A stretch of DNA of 6,117 nucleotides from JAWLBW01 sp041687475 (lineage in GTDB: Bacteria > J088 > JAWLBW01): positions 1 through 6,117 of the forward strand of contig JAWLBW010000289.1 in the NCBI GenBank assembly GCA_041687475.1, written 5' to 3'. The translations under genes were made by a program, and so were the position numbers. Below are positions 1 to 5,938 of this stretch, in pieces. Every line of letters begins with the position of its first letter. The first letter of the stretch is position 1. The notes beneath the pieces were generated by a model that saw only the letters and a program-made list of their open reading frames with translations, searched no databases and was not told the DNA's origin.

Positions 1-1490
1 TCGAGCGCCAGCTCGACCCGGCCGACCTGGTCATCGCCGATCACGAGAGGCCCGTGGCCCTGGCCGGCGTCATGGGCGGCGCCGATTCGGAAGTGACCGA
101 CGGAACCGTGAACATTCTGCTTGAAAGCGCCTGGTTCAACCCGGTTGTCATTCGCAAGGGCGCTCGCAGGCACGGCATGCACACCGAGGCCTCGCACCGC
201 TTCGAACGCGGCGTCGACCCCGAGACCGTGCGTCTTGCGGCCGATCGTTGCGCGCAGCTCATTGCCCGGCTGGCGGGCGGAAGCGTCGATAGGGGAGCGG
301 TTGTGGTCGGCGACGGTCCCCGCGCGCGCACGCCCGTGGTCCTGCGCATCGCGCGGGTCGAAAAGTGGCTCGGGGTAAGCGTTTCGGCCGCCGAGGCGAA
401 GAAGCACCTGCTGGCCATCGGCTGCAAGGTGCACCGCGCCGGCAAGGAACTGCACGTGCAGCCGCCCACGTGGCGCCACGACATCGAGCAGGAAGTCGAT
501 CTCATCGAAGAAATCGCCCGTCTGCACGGCTACGACCACATTCCCTCGGGAAGCTCGGCCACGCCGCTGGCCCAGGTGCCGGCCACATTGCAGCAGCCCG
601 AGTCGATCGTGCGCGAGTGGATGCGTGACGCCGGGTTCAACGAGCTGGTGACTTATTCGTTCACCGCACCCGCGCTGCTCAGAACGCTCGGCTTTACCGA
701 CGAGCGTGCGAACCCCATCGCGCTCGACAAACCGCTTACATCGGAGCAATCGGTCATGCGCACGAGTCTGGCGCCGAGCCTGCTCGAAGCCGTGATGACC
801 AACACACGTCGCGGCAACTCGCCGTTGCGCCTGTTCGACGTGAGCCGCGTGTTCCTGCCCGGTAATCCGCACACCGAGCCGCTCTACGCCGGTGCGTGTG
901 TGTTCGGCGCCTGGGATGAATCGTTCTGGGCGGGCAAGGGCCGCGACGCCGACTTCTACGATCTCAAGGGCGTGCTCGAGGGGCTTCTCTCGCGCTTCGG
1001 CGCCGAGGTAACGTGGAAGCGTTCGGGCGAGCCCTTCCTGCACCCGGGCATGTCGGCCGATGTGCTGGTCGACGGTCGAAGGGCCGGCTGGATCGGCGTC
1101 TTCCACCCAAGGGTGTTGCGCGAACTCGATCTTCCCGCCGGTGTTGCTTTTGAGATCGATCTCGATGCGCTCGGCGTTCGGGCAACCAAGGCCATTCAGG
1201 CGCCCAGCCGCTTTCCGGCGGTTACGCGCGATGTGGCCTTTCTGGTCGATCGCAGCGTGCTGCACGCCGACATTGAAGCAGCCCTGCGGGCCGCCGCGCC
1301 GGCCACCCTCGAAGCCCTTTCGCTGTTCGACGTGTACGAAGGCGAATCGCTGGGGGGAAGGAAGAACCTTGCCTACCACCTGCGATTCCAGTCGGTCGAG
1401 CGCACGCTGGTCGACGACGAGGTCGACGCAGCCGTCGAGGCCATGGTGGCGTCGGTCAAGGAACGTTGTGGGGGCGAGCTGCGGGCCTGA
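1..1490 (+). CDS. pheT: Phenylalanyl-tRNA synthetase beta subunit, 3' part (5' end outside window)
   Basis: Beta chain of the cytoplasmic (alpha-beta)2 phenylalanyl-tRNA synthetase, which charges tRNA-Phe with phenylalanine. The first complete codon is at 3, and the frame stays open to TGA at 1488-1490, giving 495 visible residues of a family usually near 800. The start lies upstream, so the GTG at 54 is internal. Visible order: the end of the B3/4 editing domain with the family signature ALAGVMGG (residues about 20-26) and RFERGVDPE (66-74); the B5 domain (about 112-182) with PTWRHDIEQEVDLIEEIARLHGYD; the catalytic-like core without active-site residues (about 200-395); and the FDX-ACB anticodon-binding domain (about 400-495), which begins near APSRFPAVTRD. 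The catalytic partner pheS is expected just upstream. No frameshift or missing block is seen. The family assignment is near certain. Confidence 0.97.
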   Translation, partial: ERQLDPADLVIADHERPVALAGVMGGADSEVTDGTVNILLESAWFNPVVIRKGARRHGMHTEASHRFERGVDPETVRLAADRCAQLIARLAGGSVDRGAVVVGDGPRARTPVVLRIARVEKWLGVSVSAAEAKKHLLAIGCKVHRAGKELHVQPPTWRHDIEQEVDLIEEIARLHGYDHIPSGSSATPLAQVPATLQQPESIVREWMRDAGFNELVTYSFTAPALLRTLGFTDERANPIALDKPLTSEQSVMRTSLAPSLLEAVMTNTRRGNSPLRLFDVSRVFLPGNPHTEPLYAGACVFGAWDESFWAGKGRDADFYDLKGVLEGLLSRFGAEVTWKRSGEPFLHPGMSADVLVDGRRAGWIGVFHPRVLRELDLPAGVAFEIDLDALGVRATKAIQAPSRFPAVTRDVAFLVDRSVLHADIEAALRAAAPATLEALSLFDVYEGESLGGRKNLAYHLRFQSVERTLVDDEVDAAVEAMVASVKERCGGELRA

Positions 1491-1507
1491 TTCCCCCTGC
1501 CGGGGAA
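1491..1507 (+). other. Short hairpin directly after pheT stop
   Basis: TTCCCC at 1491-1496 pairs with GGGGAA at 1502-1507 around a 5-nt loop, starting at the first base after the pheT stop. No T-run follows directly; the T-rich stretch begins about 20 nt later. It may stabilise the pheT mRNA end or give partial termination, but it is not a clear intrinsic terminator. Readthrough into ihfA remains possible. Confidence 0.35.
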
Positions 1508-1532
1508 GTGCGGGTAAAGCCTATGATTTTGT

Positions 1533-1561
1533 TTGCTTTTTCACGGCTCAGAGGGTAAACT
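1533..1561 (+). promoter_or_regulatory. Candidate sigma70-type promoter for ihfA
   Basis: TTGCTT at 1533-1538 and TAAACT at 1556-1561 are separated by exactly 17 bp, which would start transcription near 1568, about 25 nt before the ihfA ATG. The -35 match is only moderate (3 of 6). The same -10 hexamer, TAAACT, is used in the candidate promoter of the tRNA gene in this window. It would let ihfA and perhaps merR be expressed independently of pheST. Confidence 0.4.
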
Positions 1562-1592
1562 CTTGTGACGTTTTCTTTCTGAGAGCTGCCCC

Positions 1593-1931
1593 ATGTCGCG
1601 TACGGTAACCAAAGCAGACATTGTAGAACGCATCAATCAGCGAATCGGCTATTCGAAGAAAGAATCGTCGGAAATCGTCGAGACGCTGCTTGAAACCATG
1701 AAGGCTTCGCTGGCCCGAGGCGAGAAGGTCAAGATTTCGGGTTTCGGCAACTTCGAGGTGCGGGCGAAGAATCCGCGTATCGGCCGTAATCCGCAGACGA
1801 AGGAAGAGATCGAGATTTCGGCCCGTCGCGTGCTTACCTTCAAACCCAGCCAGGTCATCAAGAAGCTCATGAACGGCGGGCTTGACGATTCGGCCCTGGT
1901 CGATGACGACGACGAACCCACGCTGGTCTGA
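1593..1931 (+). CDS. ihfA: Integration host factor alpha subunit (HU/IHF family)
   Basis: Small basic DNA-bending nucleoid protein. In the family, IHF alpha pairs with IHF beta and bends DNA by inserting a proline at the tip of each beta-arm. Seen in the 112 residues: N-terminal helices (VTKADIVERINQRIGY, 5-20), the family core GFGNFEVRAKNP (50-61), the arm tip RNP (65-67) and the closing ARRVLTFKPSQ (77-87). The position directly after pheT and the length beyond 90 residues favour IHF alpha over HU. The ATG at 1593 is preceded by a purine-rich GAGAG (1581-1585) with 7-nt spacing. Unusual: the protein is about 13 residues longer than the roughly 99-residue E. coli protein, and the extra C-terminus is acidic (DDDDE at 104-108). 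No beta-subunit gene is present here. Confidence 0.93.
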   Translation: MSRTVTKADIVERINQRIGYSKKESSEIVETLLETMKASLARGEKVKISGFGNFEVRAKNPRIGRNPQTKEEIEISARRVLTFKPSQVIKKLMNGGLDDSALVDDDDEPTLV

Positions 1932-1946
1932 CCGTACGCTTTGCAC

Positions 1947-1981
1947 GAATGACAGGTGGCAGATGGCAAATGGCAGACGGC
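1947..1981 (-). repeat. Degenerate heptanucleotide tandem repeat, five units
   Basis: Read on the minus strand, this stretch is five consecutive 7-bp units matching G(C/T)C(A/G)(C/T)(C/T)N, for example GCCATTT, GCCATCT and GCCACCT. It lies in the ihfA-merR gap. The same unit family, in the opposite orientation, recurs at 2582-2602 and 2623-2650; both places contain the 9-mer CACCTGTCA (on opposite strands). The periodicity is read directly from the sequence; its function is unknown. Confidence 0.6.
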
Positions 1982-2004
1982 GCTTGTGCACCGGGCTGCC
2001 ATTT
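1968..2004 (+). other. Inverted repeat in ihfA-merR gap, possible weak terminator
   Basis: AAATGGCAG (1968-1976) is perfectly complementary to CTGCCATTT (1996-2004), giving a 9-bp stem with a 19-nt loop. The left arm is built from two of the heptad repeat units. A modestly T-rich TCTGTTT follows. It could attenuate transcription between ihfA and merR, but the long loop and broken T-tract make this uncertain. Confidence 0.3.
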
Positions 2005-2040
2005 CTGTTTCCGGTCGCATGATGGTCGAGGGGGTGCGTG

Positions 2041-2424
2041 ATGGATGTGGTGATTCCCGACAAGATGTTCTTCAAGATCGGCGAGGTGGCGAAGATTACC
2101 GGCATCAAGCCGTACATTCTGCGCTACTGGGAAACCGAGTTTCCGCACCTGCGGCCGACGAAGGGCCGCTCGCAGCATCGCCTGTACCGCCGCAAGGACG
2201 TCGAAGAAATTCTGCGGATCAAGAAGCTTCTCTATGAAGAGAAGTTCACCATTGCCGGCGCCAAGCAGGCCCTGAAGGGGGAAGGCGATGCTGCCCCCGC
2301 CCACGAACCTGCCCCCCAACGCGAAACCGGCGCCGCGGCTGTTTCGGCTGCGGCCTCCGACGCGCTCAAGCAGAGCATGCTCGACGAGCTGCGCGCGATT
2401 CGCGAATTGGTCTCACGGCTTTGA
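2041..2424 (+). CDS. Small MerR-family transcriptional regulator
   Basis: A 127-residue protein with one N-terminal winged-helix MerR domain: FKIGEVAKITGIKPYILRYWE (about 11-31) is the helix-turn-helix, RLYRRKDVEEI (47-57) is the wing region, and KKLLYEEKFTIAGAKQAL (61-78) forms the following helices. An Ala/Pro-rich linker (about 81-105) leads to a short amphipathic C-terminal helix (DALKQSMLDELRAIRELVSRL) that may dimerise. There is no cysteine sensor loop or cobalamin domain, so no effector can be named. Small regulators of this kind follow ihfA in many deltaproteobacteria; their targets are not known to me. ATG 2041 is preferred because GAGGGGG (2028-2034) lies about 6 nt upstream; the directly adjacent in-frame GTG at 2038 would leave only about 3 nt. 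The gap from ihfA is 109 bp. Confidence 0.88.
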   Translation: MDVVIPDKMFFKIGEVAKITGIKPYILRYWETEFPHLRPTKGRSQHRLYRRKDVEEILRIKKLLYEEKFTIAGAKQALKGEGDAAPAHEPAPQRETGAAAVSAAASDALKQSMLDELRAIRELVSRL

Positions 2425-2581
2425 GCGATGATTTGTTCGTGAAGAGCTTTGGACAGGAGATCGCGGGGAGCGCTGAGGGGTCTTGCTCGAAACGGTAGCG
2501 CTTGCACCTTCCCCCCGAACCTTTTTTCTTATTGCGTGTACCAGAGATTACCGGTTCACGGGAATGTGCTCCTTACCTGAC

Positions 2582-2602
2582 GTAACCGGCCACCGGCCAC
2601 CA
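2582..2602 (+). repeat. Degenerate heptanucleotide repeats, three units
   Basis: Three adjacent 7-bp units, GTAACCG then GCCACCG then GCCACCA, fit the same G(C/T)CA(C/T)(C/T)N consensus seen on the opposite strand between ihfA and merR. The last two units differ only in the final base. Confidence 0.5.
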
Positions 2603-2622
2603 CCCGGCATCCTTGCTGTGCG

Positions 2623-2650
2623 CCAACCTCTCACCTGTCACTTATCACCA
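2623..2650 (+). repeat. Degenerate heptanucleotide repeats, four units
   Basis: Four adjacent 7-bp units, the middle two being CTCACCT and GTCACTT, with CCAACCT before and ATCACCA after. The central CACCTGTCA is identical to the reverse complement of bases at 1951-1959, linking this tract to the one beside ihfA. It lies 20 bp after the preceding three-unit group, out of phase with it. Confidence 0.5.
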
Positions 2651-2678
2651 CCTTGCGAGCCGTGCAGCACGTTTCCCC

Positions 2679-2707
2679 GTGACAGAACCGAAAATCCCTG
2701 ATAAACT
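2679..2707 (+). promoter_or_regulatory. Promoter of tRNA-Pro (extended -10)
   Basis: GTGACA (2679-2684, 5 of 6 to the sigma70 -35 consensus) and TAAACT (2702-2707) are separated by 17 bp. A TGn extension at 2699-2701 directly precedes the -10. The predicted start near 2714 is about 15 nt upstream of the mature tRNA 5' end, a normal leader for a single tRNA gene. Confidence 0.6.
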
Positions 2708-2728
2708 TAATTCTTTCAACCGATTCAT

Positions 2729-2806
<78 letters not shown>

Positions 2807-2828
2807 TTCAGAAATTCCCCCAACTTTG

Positions 2829-2858
2829 AAAAGCCTCAGCACCTGCTGAGGCTTTTTT
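2829..2858 (+). terminator. Intrinsic terminator of tRNA-Pro
   Basis: AAGCCTCAGC (2831-2840) pairs perfectly with GCTGAGGCTT (2845-2854) around an ACCT loop, extended by A-T pairs on the outside, and runs into six T at 2853-2858. This is a textbook rho-independent terminator 25 nt after the tRNA. On the minus strand the tract is only four T, so it is mainly one-directional. Confidence 0.9.
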
Positions 2859-2890
2859 GCTTTCGGGGTCAGCCATGCGAAGGTGGCCGT

Positions 2891-2963
2891 GAAGGGTTCC
2901 CCGGCGCCTCACGCCGGGACACTCCGGAGGTTGGCCGCCGCCTCTTCGGGGCGAAAACCCTTC
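2891..2963 (+). other. Potential three-way-junction RNA or structured DNA element
   Basis: The outer stem is GAAGGGTT (2891-2898) with AACCCTTC (2956-2963), 8 of 8 paired. Inside are hairpin A, CCCGGCG (2900-2906) with CGCCGGG (2912-2918) and a 5-nt loop, and hairpin B, 2922-2930 with 2941-2951, nine pairs including one G-T and a 2-nt bulge at 2945-2946. That is about 24 pairs in 73 nt, with only short joining segments. It lies between the tRNA terminator and the promoter of the next gene, so it would be transcribed only by readthrough or from an unseen promoter. I find no signature of a riboswitch class I know. It could be a regulatory leader, a small RNA or a REP-like palindromic element. 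Confidence 0.4.
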
Positions 2964-2973
2964 CGGGTGAAAA

Positions 2974-3002
2974 TTGACGGGCGATTTGCCGCCTGATATC
3001 AT
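2974..3002 (+). promoter_or_regulatory. Strong candidate promoter of the copper monooxygenase gene
   Basis: TTGACG (2974-2979) and TATCAT (2997-3002), each 5 of 6 to the sigma70 consensus, have 17-bp spacing and a TGn extension at 2994-2996. The predicted start is near 3009, giving a leader of about 30 nt before the ATG at 3039. Confidence 0.65.
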
Positions 3003-3038
3003 CCCCCATTCACCGAACGCTTTTCAGGGAGAGCGCTC

Positions 3039-4328
3039 ATGTCCAGAGTCTACGCTTTGGCCTTTACCTTTATTGGCGCGCTCGCTGCCTGCACGGGCGA
3101 CAACGTCGACGTTACCTACTATCGCGACATCAAGCCCATTTTCGACCGCAGCTGCGTAAGCTGTCACAGCGCCGGAAACATTGCCCCGATGGTGCTGACC
3201 GATTACGACAGCGTGAATGCCTACCGCGCAGTCATCAAGCAGCAGACGCAGGAGCGCCTGATGCCGCCCTGGCTTCCGGCGCAGGGGTGTACGGACTATA
3301 GGCATGATCCGTCGTTGAGCGATGCCGAAATCGATCTCATTGCCGCCTGGGTCGATGCGGGTGCGCCGGCCGGCGACGAGGCAGACGCGAAGACTTCTGT
3401 GCCGTTGGCCACGCCGCCGCTGCCGCGCGTCGATTACACGCTGTCAATGACCGAGCCCTACACGCCGGTGAAGCAACCCGATGAGTACCGGTGCTTCCTT
3501 TTCGAGTGGCCCGCCACCGAACCGGTCTGGTTAACCGGGGTTGAAATGCTGCCGGGTAATCTTTCGATTGTGCATCACGCCATCGCCTATCACGTTCAGC
3601 CCGAAGACCGCGACGAATTTCTCGCCATGGACGCCGCCGATCCCGGGGCGGGGTACGAGTGTGTCGGCGGGGCCGGGGGCCAAGGCTTCACGGGCCTGAA
3701 CTGGCTCAGTGTCTGGGCGCCGGGGGCGCAACCGCACATCATGCCCGAGGGGTCGGGCATTCGTGTCGACCCGGGGTCCATGATTACCCTGCAGATTCAC
3801 TACAACACGCTGACCAGTGACCCCGCGCCCGACGACACCGGATTCGCCGTCATGGTCGAATCCGAAGTCGAAACGGAAGGGCACCTGCTTCCGTTCCTGA
3901 ACATGACATGGGCCCTGGGGGCGATGCGTATTCCAGCCGGAGAGAAGGACGTTTCTCACGTGCAGACGGCCGACCTGACCAACCATCCCTTCCTGGCCGA
4001 GAGAGGAAAAGCGCTCACCATCTGGGACGCCATGACCCACATGCACGTGCTCGGCACCCAGACTTCCATTGAAATCGAGCGTACCGATGGCTCGCGCGAG
4101 TGCCTGCTCGATGTTCCACGCTACGACTTCAACTGGCAGCAGCTTTACTCGTTTGCCGAGCCGGTCGCCTTCGAGCCCGGCGACAAGCTGCGCCTCGAGT
4201 GCCGCTGGGACAACTCGGAAGATAACCAGCTGTTCGTCGACGGCGAGCGCCTCGAACCCCGCGACGTGAACTGGGGCGAGGGTACCACCGACGAAATGTG
4301 CCTGGGCATTCTGTACGTGACGGAATAG
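3039..4328 (+). CDS. Lipoprotein with c-type heme site fused to PHM/DBM-like type II copper monooxygenase
   Basis: A 429-residue predicted envelope lipoprotein: hydrophobic signal with lipobox LAAC (Cys18), followed by Thr rather than Asp, so outer-membrane sorting is likely. Residues 25-110 form a small cytochrome-c-like domain with CVSCH (39-43) and a later MPPW (75-78) whose Met could be the second heme ligand. Residues about 133-429 match the two-domain copper type II, ascorbate-dependent monooxygenase fold of peptidylglycine and dopamine hydroxylases. First-site ligands are VHH (His179, His180) and QIHY (His254); second-site ligands are THMHVLG (His334, His336) and DEMC (Met420). All six expected copper ligands are present, suggesting an active enzyme that hydroxylates C-H bonds with O2; the substrate is unknown. 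AGGGAG (3026-3031) lies 7 nt before the ATG. The heme could feed electrons to copper (inference). The gene has its own promoter. Confidence 0.88.
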   Translation: MSRVYALAFTFIGALAACTGDNVDVTYYRDIKPIFDRSCVSCHSAGNIAPMVLTDYDSVNAYRAVIKQQTQERLMPPWLPAQGCTDYRHDPSLSDAEIDLIAAWVDAGAPAGDEADAKTSVPLATPPLPRVDYTLSMTEPYTPVKQPDEYRCFLFEWPATEPVWLTGVEMLPGNLSIVHHAIAYHVQPEDRDEFLAMDAADPGAGYECVGGAGGQGFTGLNWLSVWAPGAQPHIMPEGSGIRVDPGSMITLQIHYNTLTSDPAPDDTGFAVMVESEVETEGHLLPFLNMTWALGAMRIPAGEKDVSHVQTADLTNHPFLAERGKALTIWDAMTHMHVLGTQTSIEIERTDGSRECLLDVPRYDFNWQQLYSFAEPVAFEPGDKLRLECRWDNSEDNQLFVDGERLEPRDVNWGEGTTDEMCLGILYVTE

Positions 4329-4333
4329 GCATG

Positions 4334-4381
4334 GCGGCGAGACGAAGGCGGGGATAACAGCGCCGCGGTTTGCCTCCTTTT
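4334..4381 (+). terminator. Weak candidate terminator after the monooxygenase gene
   Basis: GCGGCG (4334-4339) can pair with CGCCGC (4361-4366), or GGCG (4347-4350) with CGCC (4361-4364). A pyrimidine-rich stretch ending in TTTT (4378-4381) follows at a distance of about 12 nt. Spacing and T-run are poor, so termination here is only possible. Confidence 0.2.
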
Positions 4382-4398
4382 CGGCGATTCGGTACGAT
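4370..4398 (+). promoter_or_regulatory. Candidate promoter of the second lipoprotein gene
   Basis: TTGCCT (4370-4375) and TACGAT (4393-4398) have 17-bp spacing, with 4 of 6 matches each. The predicted start is near 4405, about 72 nt before the ATG at 4477. It is moderate and needs the exact spacing for its support. If real, the two lipoprotein genes are separate transcription units. Confidence 0.35.
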
Positions 4399-4476
4399 GG
4401 CCTCTGGTAAGCGTATCGCCCGGCAGATCCTTGCAGGGTTGCCGCTGTGATTTCCCTTCGCCTACGGAGAATGACG

Positions 4477-5877
4477 ATGCCTCGCACGCATACCCACAGC
4501 CAGCGAATTCCGGGAGTGGCGCTGCTCGTGGCAGCCCTGTTGCCGAGCTGCGGTGTCTTCACGCCCGAAATTTCCAGCGCGCCTGCGAGCCACGGCATCC
4601 TCGTGACGGAAAGCAACGCCAAGGCCAGAGACGTGTTGTATCTCGGCGAATCGGAAGCCGCGGCACACGTGAATGTCGGCGCCGGCAGTGCCGAGGCACA
4701 TCACGAGAGCCTCTCGGGAAGCGTGCAGACCTTCGCCTATTTCAAGGGACAGGGGCTCGGTTGGGAAACGGCCTTCATTCGCGATAACGGTCAACCTTTG
4801 CGGTACGCGTTCGACATGCTCGATACCGCTTCGGATGAGAACATCCGCGTGTACTTCGAATTCGTGCAACCGGTCGACGAGGGCCAGGAATGGTATGCCG
4901 AAATTCACGGCCCCGGCGTCGAGTTCTGGGCCAACGTAACCTTGGCTGTCGAGGCGGCGACCGCGCCTGCATACCGCCCGATGGCGGCCGGCGAAACGTC
5001 GAGCTGCGACATCGACACCGATGGTGCACTCATCGGCGGCTTGCATGCCTGTTTCAGCCAGACCGTGCGTGACCTGCGCGAAGGCGGCGCCGTAGCCCTC
5101 GTGGGCGGCGCAAACCACGTGGCGGGCGAGATACTGGCGAAGGTAAGCGAGCTGTTCTCGGCGGAACGTGGAAAACCGTTGGTATTTCGCGGGGCCGAGA
5201 CGTTCGAAGTCGACACGGAGCTTGACCGGCTTGTCAACGAAGGCATCGAGCTCGTCGATGAAGCCGACGTTTACATCGGCCGTGGGCAGCCCGATGAGCC
5301 GCCGACCATCGTACGCGTGAAGAACTACACCCAGCCCATAGCCCTCGGCCTGGGCGGAAAACTTCCGCAGGCGGTCGAAGATGCGAAGCAGATTCTTCAG
5401 CAGACCGGTAAGGAACTGACCTGGTTCGACCCCGACAATGTCGTGTACGCAGACGGGCAGAGGTATACGGACAAGGCGGCTGCGGGCGGGGATGATGCCG
5501 AAGAGCCGACTGACGGCGAAACGGGTGACGGCTGGGTCAGCTGCATGTACAAGACCCCGTACGATGCAGACAGCAAGATGCTCGAGGCTTATTGCCAGGA
5601 ACTCGACGTGCGGGAGACGGGCCCTGAGGCTGCGTCCATGCTCGAGGACGGATGCAAGAGCGGCGGCCATAGGTTCTCGAACGGCCCGTGTCCGTCGGGC
5701 GCGGCCCAGAGTTGTATCGGCGCGGTCAGCGATGACGCCACTCCGATTACCATGAACCTGCGCTGGTATCCGGCCTATTGCAGCACCTACCCCAATCGCC
5801 TGGTCGAGCAGACCTGCCGCGAACACGGCGGAACCTACCAGGGCGAAGCCGGCGCCTGCCTGTCTTCGGCGAACTGA
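4477..5877 (+). CDS. Unrecognised lipoprotein with two C-terminal four-cysteine modules
   Basis: I do not recognise residues 26-330 as a known enzyme. The 466-residue protein begins with a lipoprotein signal ending LLPSC (Cys25; Pro at -2 is unusual), so it is probably membrane-anchored on the periplasmic or outer face. The body is mixed alpha/beta with two further cysteines (177, 192), a possible pair. An acidic, Gly-rich linker (about 335-352) precedes a C-terminus with eight cysteines at 356, 373, 393, 405 and 413, 435, 447, 461. These form two similar modules, each with a YC and a C-x2/3-GG step; the first ends GPCP. Similar Cys-rich modules occur, as I recall, in many myxobacterial lipoproteins of unknown role. 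ATG 4477 is chosen because GGAG (4466-4469) lies 7 nt upstream; in-frame GTG 4447 and ATG 4471 are worse placed. The gap from the monooxygenase gene is 148 bp, same strand. Confidence 0.8.
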   Translation: MPRTHTHSQRIPGVALLVAALLPSCGVFTPEISSAPASHGILVTESNAKARDVLYLGESEAAAHVNVGAGSAEAHHESLSGSVQTFAYFKGQGLGWETAFIRDNGQPLRYAFDMLDTASDENIRVYFEFVQPVDEGQEWYAEIHGPGVEFWANVTLAVEAATAPAYRPMAAGETSSCDIDTDGALIGGLHACFSQTVRDLREGGAVALVGGANHVAGEILAKVSELFSAERGKPLVFRGAETFEVDTELDRLVNEGIELVDEADVYIGRGQPDEPPTIVRVKNYTQPIALGLGGKLPQAVEDAKQILQQTGKELTWFDPDNVVYADGQRYTDKAAAGGDDAEEPTDGETGDGWVSCMYKTPYDADSKMLEAYCQELDVRETGPEAASMLEDGCKSGGHRFSNGPCPSGAAQSCIGAVSDDATPITMNLRWYPAYCSTYPNRLVEQTCREHGGTYQGEAGACLSSAN

Positions 5878-5886
5878 GGCGACTCG

Positions 5887-5914
5887 GGTGGAAACCAGGC
5901 ATGCGTTTTCCACC
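5887..5914. terminator. Hairpin between convergent genes, possible bidirectional terminator
   Basis: GGTGGAAA (5887-5894) pairs perfectly with TTTCCACC (5907-5914) around a 12-nt loop that itself contains the palindrome GCATGC. It sits 9 bp after one stop codon and 24 bp before the stop of the minus-strand gene, where a shared terminator is expected. No clean T-run follows on either strand, so the mechanism is uncertain. Confidence 0.4.
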
Positions 5915-5938
5915 TGAAGCCTCTTTGCTGAAAACGAT

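Larger units (their letters stand above)
2425..2678. other. Gene-free interval between merR and the tRNA promoter
   Basis: No convincing coding frame is present. It contains the palindromic hexamer AGCGCT twice (2469-2474 and 2497-2502), a six-T run at 2522-2527 without a clear stem directly before it, and two groups of 7-bp repeats listed separately. The merR transcript probably ends here, but I cannot place a convincing terminator. Confidence 0.5.

Noticed and set aside
2469..2527. Intrinsic terminator of merR using the AGCGCT repeats and the six-T run
   Set aside because: The two AGCGCT copies can pair, but the stem ends about 20 nt before the T-run, and no stem abuts the T-run, so I could not support a terminator call.
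1947..2650. CRISPR array
   Set aside because: The repeats are 7-bp degenerate units without spacers, quite unlike CRISPR repeat-spacer organisation, and there are no cas genes.
2875..2892. Five-codon mini-ORF (MRRWP) before the three-way-junction element, as a leader peptide
   Set aside because: It has no ribosome binding site and lies after a strong terminator and upstream of the likely transcription start, so translation is not supported.
2891..2963. Known riboswitch (c-di-GMP type I was considered because it also has a three-way junction)
   Set aside because: The conserved bases I know for that class, including the GNRA tetraloop and its receptor, are not visible, and the element lies upstream of the likely promoter.
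3531..4622. A 363-codon minus-strand frame opposite the copper monooxygenase gene
   Set aside because: It overlaps a clearly recognisable enzyme with conserved copper ligands and reads into the next gene. Its product shows no domain I recognise.
4462..5913. A 483-codon open frame on the minus strand opposite the second lipoprotein gene
   Set aside because: GC-rich genes with strong third-position bias commonly leave an antisense frame open. The plus-strand frame has a ribosome binding site, a lipoprotein signal and patterned cysteines; the antisense product has none of these.
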